In this document: positions 6,958-9,257 of the stretch, one piece after another
Numbering within the stretch: the first letter of the stretch is position 1
Layout: every line of letters begins with the position of its first letter
Source: Gammaproteobacteria bacterium
GTDB taxonomy: Bacteria; Pseudomonadota; Gammaproteobacteria; Poriferisulfidales; GCA-002705445
Length of the DNA: 9,257 nucleotides
Assembly: GCA_002702235.1 (NCBI GenBank)
Contig: NZYO01000014.1
Location: 156,742-165,998, forward strand
Reading direction: 5' to 3'
Position numbers and translations under genes: made by a program
The notes under the pieces: generated by a model
Databases searched by the model: none
What the model was told of the DNA's origin: nothing
Seen by the model: the letters and a program-made list of their open reading frames with translations, nothing else

Positions 6958-6986
6958 ATTCTATTAAATATAGATAAGATTATCCA
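6958..6986 (-). promoter_or_regulatory. Candidate internal promoter for acpP
   Basis: On the minus strand TGGATA (6986-6981), a 17-nt spacer, then TAGAAT (6963-6958) matches sigma70 at 4/6 and 5/6. A start near 6951 would give a leader of about 30 nt containing the GAGGA ribosome-binding site. In E. coli acpP also has its own promoter, which makes an internal promoter plausible. The A+T-rich background weakens the call. Confidence 0.35.
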
Positions 6987-6994
6987 GTAGTGAT

Positions 6995-7729
6995 TTAAGG
7001 CATAAATAGACCGCCATTAACATGTATTGTTTCACCTGTAATGTAAGAAGATTTATCGGATACTAAGAATAGTACAGCATTTGAAATGTCATCTGGCTTT
7101 CCAAGCTTTTTCATAGGCACTTTAGTTAAAATAGCGTCTTTTTGATTATCATTTAAATTATCTGTCATATCTGTACTTATAAATCCTGGTGAAATACAAT
7201 TTACATTAATATTTCTCGATGCTACTTCGATTGCAAGTGATTTGGAAAAGCCTATGATAGCAGACTTACTTGCAACATAATTAGTTTGACCAGGGTTTCC
7301 AGTGTGCCCGACGACAGACGTTATAAAAACGATCTTACCATATTTACTTTTTATCATTTGCTTAATGAAAGTTTGAGTTACCTTAAAAGTCAGATTTAAA
7401 TTAGTTTCAATTACACTCTGCCACTTATCTTCTGACATTTTTATAAAAAGAGTATCTGAGGTAATCCCAGCATTATTTATTAAAATGTCAGGTCCTTTAT
7501 TGTACAAAGATAAAATTTCGTTAAATAAATCCTCTAGAGTATTAGGGTCATTGTTTAAAATTAGACCTTTGCCATCAGCCTTTAAGTCCAAAATTAATTG
7601 ATTAATCTTGCTTACGCTATCTTTACTAGTGCCTGTTCCAATAACAATATATTCTTTGGAAAGTGTTTTTAAAATATTTTGTCCAATTCCTCTTGAGGCG
7701 CCTGTAATTAAAGCTATCTTTTTATCCAT
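6995..7729 (-). CDS. fabG: 3-oxoacyl-ACP reductase FabG
   Basis: NADPH-dependent reduction of 3-ketoacyl-ACP in each fatty-acid elongation cycle. Seen: 244 residues, the usual length, with a complete short-chain dehydrogenase layout. The cofactor loop TGASRGIG is at 9-16, NNAGIT at 85-90 and Asn110 in ETNL. Ser138 is in FITSVVG, and the YxxxK pair is Tyr151/Lys155 in QTNYVASKSAIIGFSKS. ISPGFISTDMTD (about 179-190) and the FabG-typical end SYITGETIHVNGGLFMP complete it. The ATG overlaps the fabD stop by one base (TGATG), with a GAGGA Shine-Dalgarno about 10 nt upstream inside fabD. Position between fabD and acpP separates it from other short-chain dehydrogenases. Secure. Confidence 0.97.
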   Translation of the reverse strand: MDKKIALITGASRGIGQNILKTLSKEYIVIGTGTSKDSVSKINQLILDLKADGKGLILNNDPNTLEDLFNEILSLYNKGPDILINNAGITSDTLFIKMSEDKWQSVIETNLNLTFKVTQTFIKQMIKSKYGKIVFITSVVGHTGNPGQTNYVASKSAIIGFSKSLAIEVASRNINVNCISPGFISTDMTDNLNDNQKDAILTKVPMKKLGKPDDISNAVLFLVSDKSSYITGETIHVNGGLFMP

Positions 7730-8643
7730 CAGTTTATTTCCTCAAAAACTCTATCTAAACCTTTAGAATCTGAAATATTGAACGACTGAATTGAATTATC
7801 AATTCTTTTATTTAGCGAATTTAATATATTTCCTGGACCAAGTTCAATAAGAGTATTTACACCCTGCTGCTCCATGTACTCAATGGTATTAACCCATTGA
7901 ACAGATGAGTATAGTTGCCTAACTAATGAATCTTTAATATTGCCCTCGCTTTTCTCGCACATTACATCTACATTATTTACAACTGGTATTTGAGGTTCTT
8001 TAAATTTAAATCCTTGAAGAAATTTATCAAAGTCTACTGCTGATTCTTTCATCAGAATTGAATGAGCTGCAATACTTACAGGTAACTCTAAAACTTTTTT
8101 TGCCCCTGCTTTTGTAGCCGCCTCCGATATTTTTTTAGAACTTTCTTCAGCTCCAGAAATAACTATTTGGGTTGGTGCATTAATATTAGCAATACTCACA
8201 TCATTATAAGGTTCTACTATCTTGCTAATATCGTCAACACTTAGTCCAATAATTGCAAACATTTTTCCATGCGGCGCTTTTTTCATTAACTTAGCTCTTT
8301 CACTTACAAGCTTAATTCCATCTTTAAATGTAAAAACAGATGCAGCCAAAAGCGCTGTGTATTCTCCAAAACTATGACCAGCAAAAAAAATTGGGTTTTC
8401 TCCCCCCTCCTCTTTCCATATTTTCCAAATAGAGTAACCAGCGCAGAACATTATAGGCTGTGTATTTTCTGTATCATTAATTTTTTCAACGGGCCCTTTT
8501 TTAATTATTTTAAGGAGGTTTGTTGATAAAATATCAGATGCTTCCTCAAATGTCTGACTGACGATGGGATATTTTGAAATAAACTCTTCAAGCATTCCTA
8601 CTTTTTGAGAGCCTTGTCCCGGAAATAATATACCTAAGCTCAT
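7729..8643 (-). CDS. fabD: Malonyl-CoA:ACP transacylase
   Basis: Transfers malonate from CoA to AcpP, supplying the extender for FabF. Seen: 304 residues, full length. The oxyanion loop FPGQGSQKVGM is at 7-17. The nucleophile Ser91 is in FAGHSFGEYTAL (87-98), the carboxylate-binding Arg116 in SERAKLM (114-120), and NAPTQIVISG lies at 155-164. The catalytic His194 is in IAAHSILM (191-198), and ELGPGNIL near the C-terminus is typical. It is the first gene of the minus-strand fab cluster; plsX and fabH, its usual upstream partners, are replaced by divergent infA. The start is supported by the immediate onset of strand 1 (LGILFPGQGSQ), although no strong Shine-Dalgarno precedes it. Secure. Confidence 0.97.
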   Translation of the reverse strand: MSLGILFPGQGSQKVGMLEEFISKYPIVSQTFEEASDILSTNLLKIIKKGPVEKINDTENTQPIMFCAGYSIWKIWKEEGGENPIFFAGHSFGEYTALLAASVFTFKDGIKLVSERAKLMKKAPHGKMFAIIGLSVDDISKIVEPYNDVSIANINAPTQIVISGAEESSKKISEAATKAGAKKVLELPVSIAAHSILMKESAVDFDKFLQGFKFKEPQIPVVNNVDVMCEKSEGNIKDSLVRQLYSSVQWVNTIEYMEQQGVNTLIELGPGNILNSLNKRIDNSIQSFNISDSKGLDRVFEEIN

Positions 8644-8672
8644 TTTACATTGACCATATTTGAAACTATAAT
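8644..8672 (+). promoter_or_regulatory. Near-consensus sigma70 promoter of infA
   Basis: TTTACA (8644-8649; 5/6 to TTGACA), exactly 17 nt, then TATAAT (8667-8672; 6/6). Predicted start is near 8679-8680, giving a leader of about 48 nt. The -35 box directly touches the fabD start codon, so the fab transcript's leader crosses this promoter in antisense. Confidence 0.6.
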
Positions 8673-8727
8673 AAATTGATAATTTAACTATATATATTTA
8701 ATTTATACATTTTACAAGACTTATTTT
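8644..8727. promoter_or_regulatory. Divergent intergenic region between fabD and infA
   Basis: This 84-nt, almost pure A+T segment is the longest non-coding stretch in the window and the only one between divergent genes with room for promoters. It must hold the promoter of the fab cluster (minus), unless that lies inside infA, and that of infA (plus). On the minus strand I see only weak options, for example TTGTAA with a 17-nt spacer to TATATA (4/6 each). No FadR- or FabR-like operator is recognisable. Confidence 0.6.
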
Positions 8728-8946
8728 ATGTCAAAAGAAGATCATATAGAAATGGAAGGCAAGGTTATAGATACACTTCCAAATACAATGTTTAGAGTAG
8801 AGCTAGAAAATGGTCACATCGTAACTGCACACATATCAGGTAAAATGAGAAAAAACTATATTAGAATTCTTACTGGCGATAAAGTGACTGTCGCATTAAC
8901 ACCCTATGATCTAACCAAGGGTAGGATAACTTTCAGAGATAGATAA
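8728..8946 (+). CDS. infA: Translation initiation factor IF-1
   Basis: Binds the 30S A site during translation initiation together with IF-2 and IF-3. Seen: 72 residues, the exact family length, a single OB-fold domain. [20 protein letters not shown] opens the fold, [19 protein letters not shown] (27-45) forms the RNA-binding face, and [16 protein letters not shown] closes it. The sequence is close to the E. coli type throughout (for example [14 protein letters not shown] and [10 protein letters not shown]), a gammaproteobacterial hallmark; betaproteobacterial proteins differ at several of these positions. No clear Shine-Dalgarno precedes the ATG. It is divergent from fabD and leads into the Nudix gene 8 nt downstream. 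Secure. Confidence 0.98.
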   Translation: MSKEDHIEMEGKVIDTLPNTMFRVELENGHIVTAHISGKMRKNYIRILTGDKVTVALTPYDLTKGRITFRDR

Positions 8947-8954
8947 ATTATTGC

Positions 8955-9257
8955 ATGTCATGGGTTCAGCACATTACTGTAGCATCAATTGTACAGAAAG
9001 AAGATAAATTTCTTTTTGTTGAAGAGTATGTAAAAAAAAAATTAGTTATAAATCAGCCAGCTGGACATCTAGAAGAAAACGAATCCCTTCAAGAAGCTTG
9101 CATAAGAGAGACCTTGGAAGAAACTGGTTATCTAGTTGAAGCTCTTTATTTAGTTGGGATTTATCATGAATACTCATCTGCAAATAGAGATATGTGGTTA
9201 AGATTTTGTTTTGCTTGCAAGGTGATTAAAAAAGTTGAGAATTATAAAATTGACGAC
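8955..9257 (+). CDS. nudJ: Nudix hydrolase, NudJ-like (phosphatase/pyrophosphatase), first 101 residues, cut by window edge
   Basis: Seen: open frame from ATG 8955 to the right edge, 101 residues with no stop. The start MSWVQHITVASIVQKEDKFLFVEE aligns with E. coli NudJ ([20 protein letters not shown]). NQPAGHLEENESL (33-45) matches its NQPAGHLEADETL. The Nudix box is complete: Gly37, Glu43, Arg51-Glu52, Glu55-Glu56 and Gly58, giving the G-x5-E-x7-RE-x2-EE-x-G pattern with metal-binding glutamates. WLRFCFACKV (81-90) follows as in NudJ. Known: NudJ hydrolyses thiamine-precursor and nucleoside diphosphate substrates; in gammaproteobacteria it typically lies next to mnmA, which may follow outside the window. 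It starts 8 nt after infA and probably shares its transcript. A run of ten A residues (9032-9041) lies within the coding sequence. Substrate specificity is inferred only. Confidence 0.85.
   Translation, partial: MSWVQHITVASIVQKEDKFLFVEEYVKKKLVINQPAGHLEENESLQEACIRETLEETGYLVEALYLVGIYHEYSSANRDMWLRFCFACKVIKKVENYKIDD

Noticed and set aside
6713..6967. Plus-strand open frame of 84 codons opposite acpP
   Set aside because: It is the antisense shadow of the well-supported acpP gene; its Ser-rich translation has no recognisable motif.
8650..8672. TTGACC (8650-8655) as the -35 box paired with TATAAT
   Set aside because: The spacer would be only 11 nt. The adjacent TTTACA gives an exact 17-nt spacer to the same -10 box.

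Overview
The window is a gene-dense stretch, very rich in A+T (roughly 70-75% by eye), from what looks like a gammaproteobacterium with a compact genome. Two things suggest the lineage. IF-1 is almost residue-for-residue the gammaproteobacterial type, and the gene order fabD-fabG-acpP-fabF-pabC-mltG-tmk is the classic proteobacterial fatty-acid cluster. The left third carries genes that in bacteria travel with tetrahydromethanopterin (H4MPT) / methylofuran-linked C1 metabolism. The best guess is therefore a methylotroph or methanotroph, possibly marine or symbiotic, with a streamlined A+T-rich genome. This assignment is inference: no C1 enzyme such as fae, mch, fhc or a methanol/methane oxidase lies inside the window.

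Layout, left to right. Positions 1-386 (minus) hold the N-terminal part of a PabB-like aminodeoxychorismate synthase component I, cut by the window edge. Positions 387-1433 (minus) encode an MfnF-like 'H4MPT-linked C1 transfer' protein of the hydantoinase A/ASKHA type. Positions 1415-2341 (minus) encode an ATP-grasp ligase resembling the MfnD / H4MPT-cluster ATP-grasp proteins. Positions 2340-3002 (plus) encode a HisA-like TIM-barrel protein. This gene is wedged head-to-head against the ATP-grasp gene, with the two ATG codons sharing one CATG, and tail-to-tail against tmk with a 15-nt overlap. From 2988 to 8643 (minus) runs the cluster tmk, mltG, pabC, fabF, acpP, fabG, fabD, transcribed from fabD towards tmk, with TAATG/TGATG stop-start overlaps at three junctions. 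An 84-nt divergent region (8644-8727) separates fabD from infA (plus), which carries a near-consensus sigma70 promoter. infA is followed 8 nt later by a NudJ-like Nudix hydrolase that runs off the right edge.

How the genes fit together. FabD charges ACP with malonate, and FabG and FabF perform the reduction and condensation steps of type II fatty-acid synthesis on AcpP. PabC completes 4-aminobenzoate (pABA) synthesis. MltG acts in peptidoglycan, and Tmk makes dTDP. PabB and PabC are both in this window, at opposite sides of tmk/mltG. pABA feeds both folate and H4MPT, so pabB sitting directly after two C1-cofactor genes makes biochemical sense. The usual partners plsX/fabH (upstream of fabD) and holB (downstream of tmk) are absent at these positions.

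No RNA genes, mobile elements, CRISPR arrays or gene-free stretches over 300 bases were seen. The least understood part is the 1-3002 C1-cofactor module with its fully overlapping divergent/convergent architecture.
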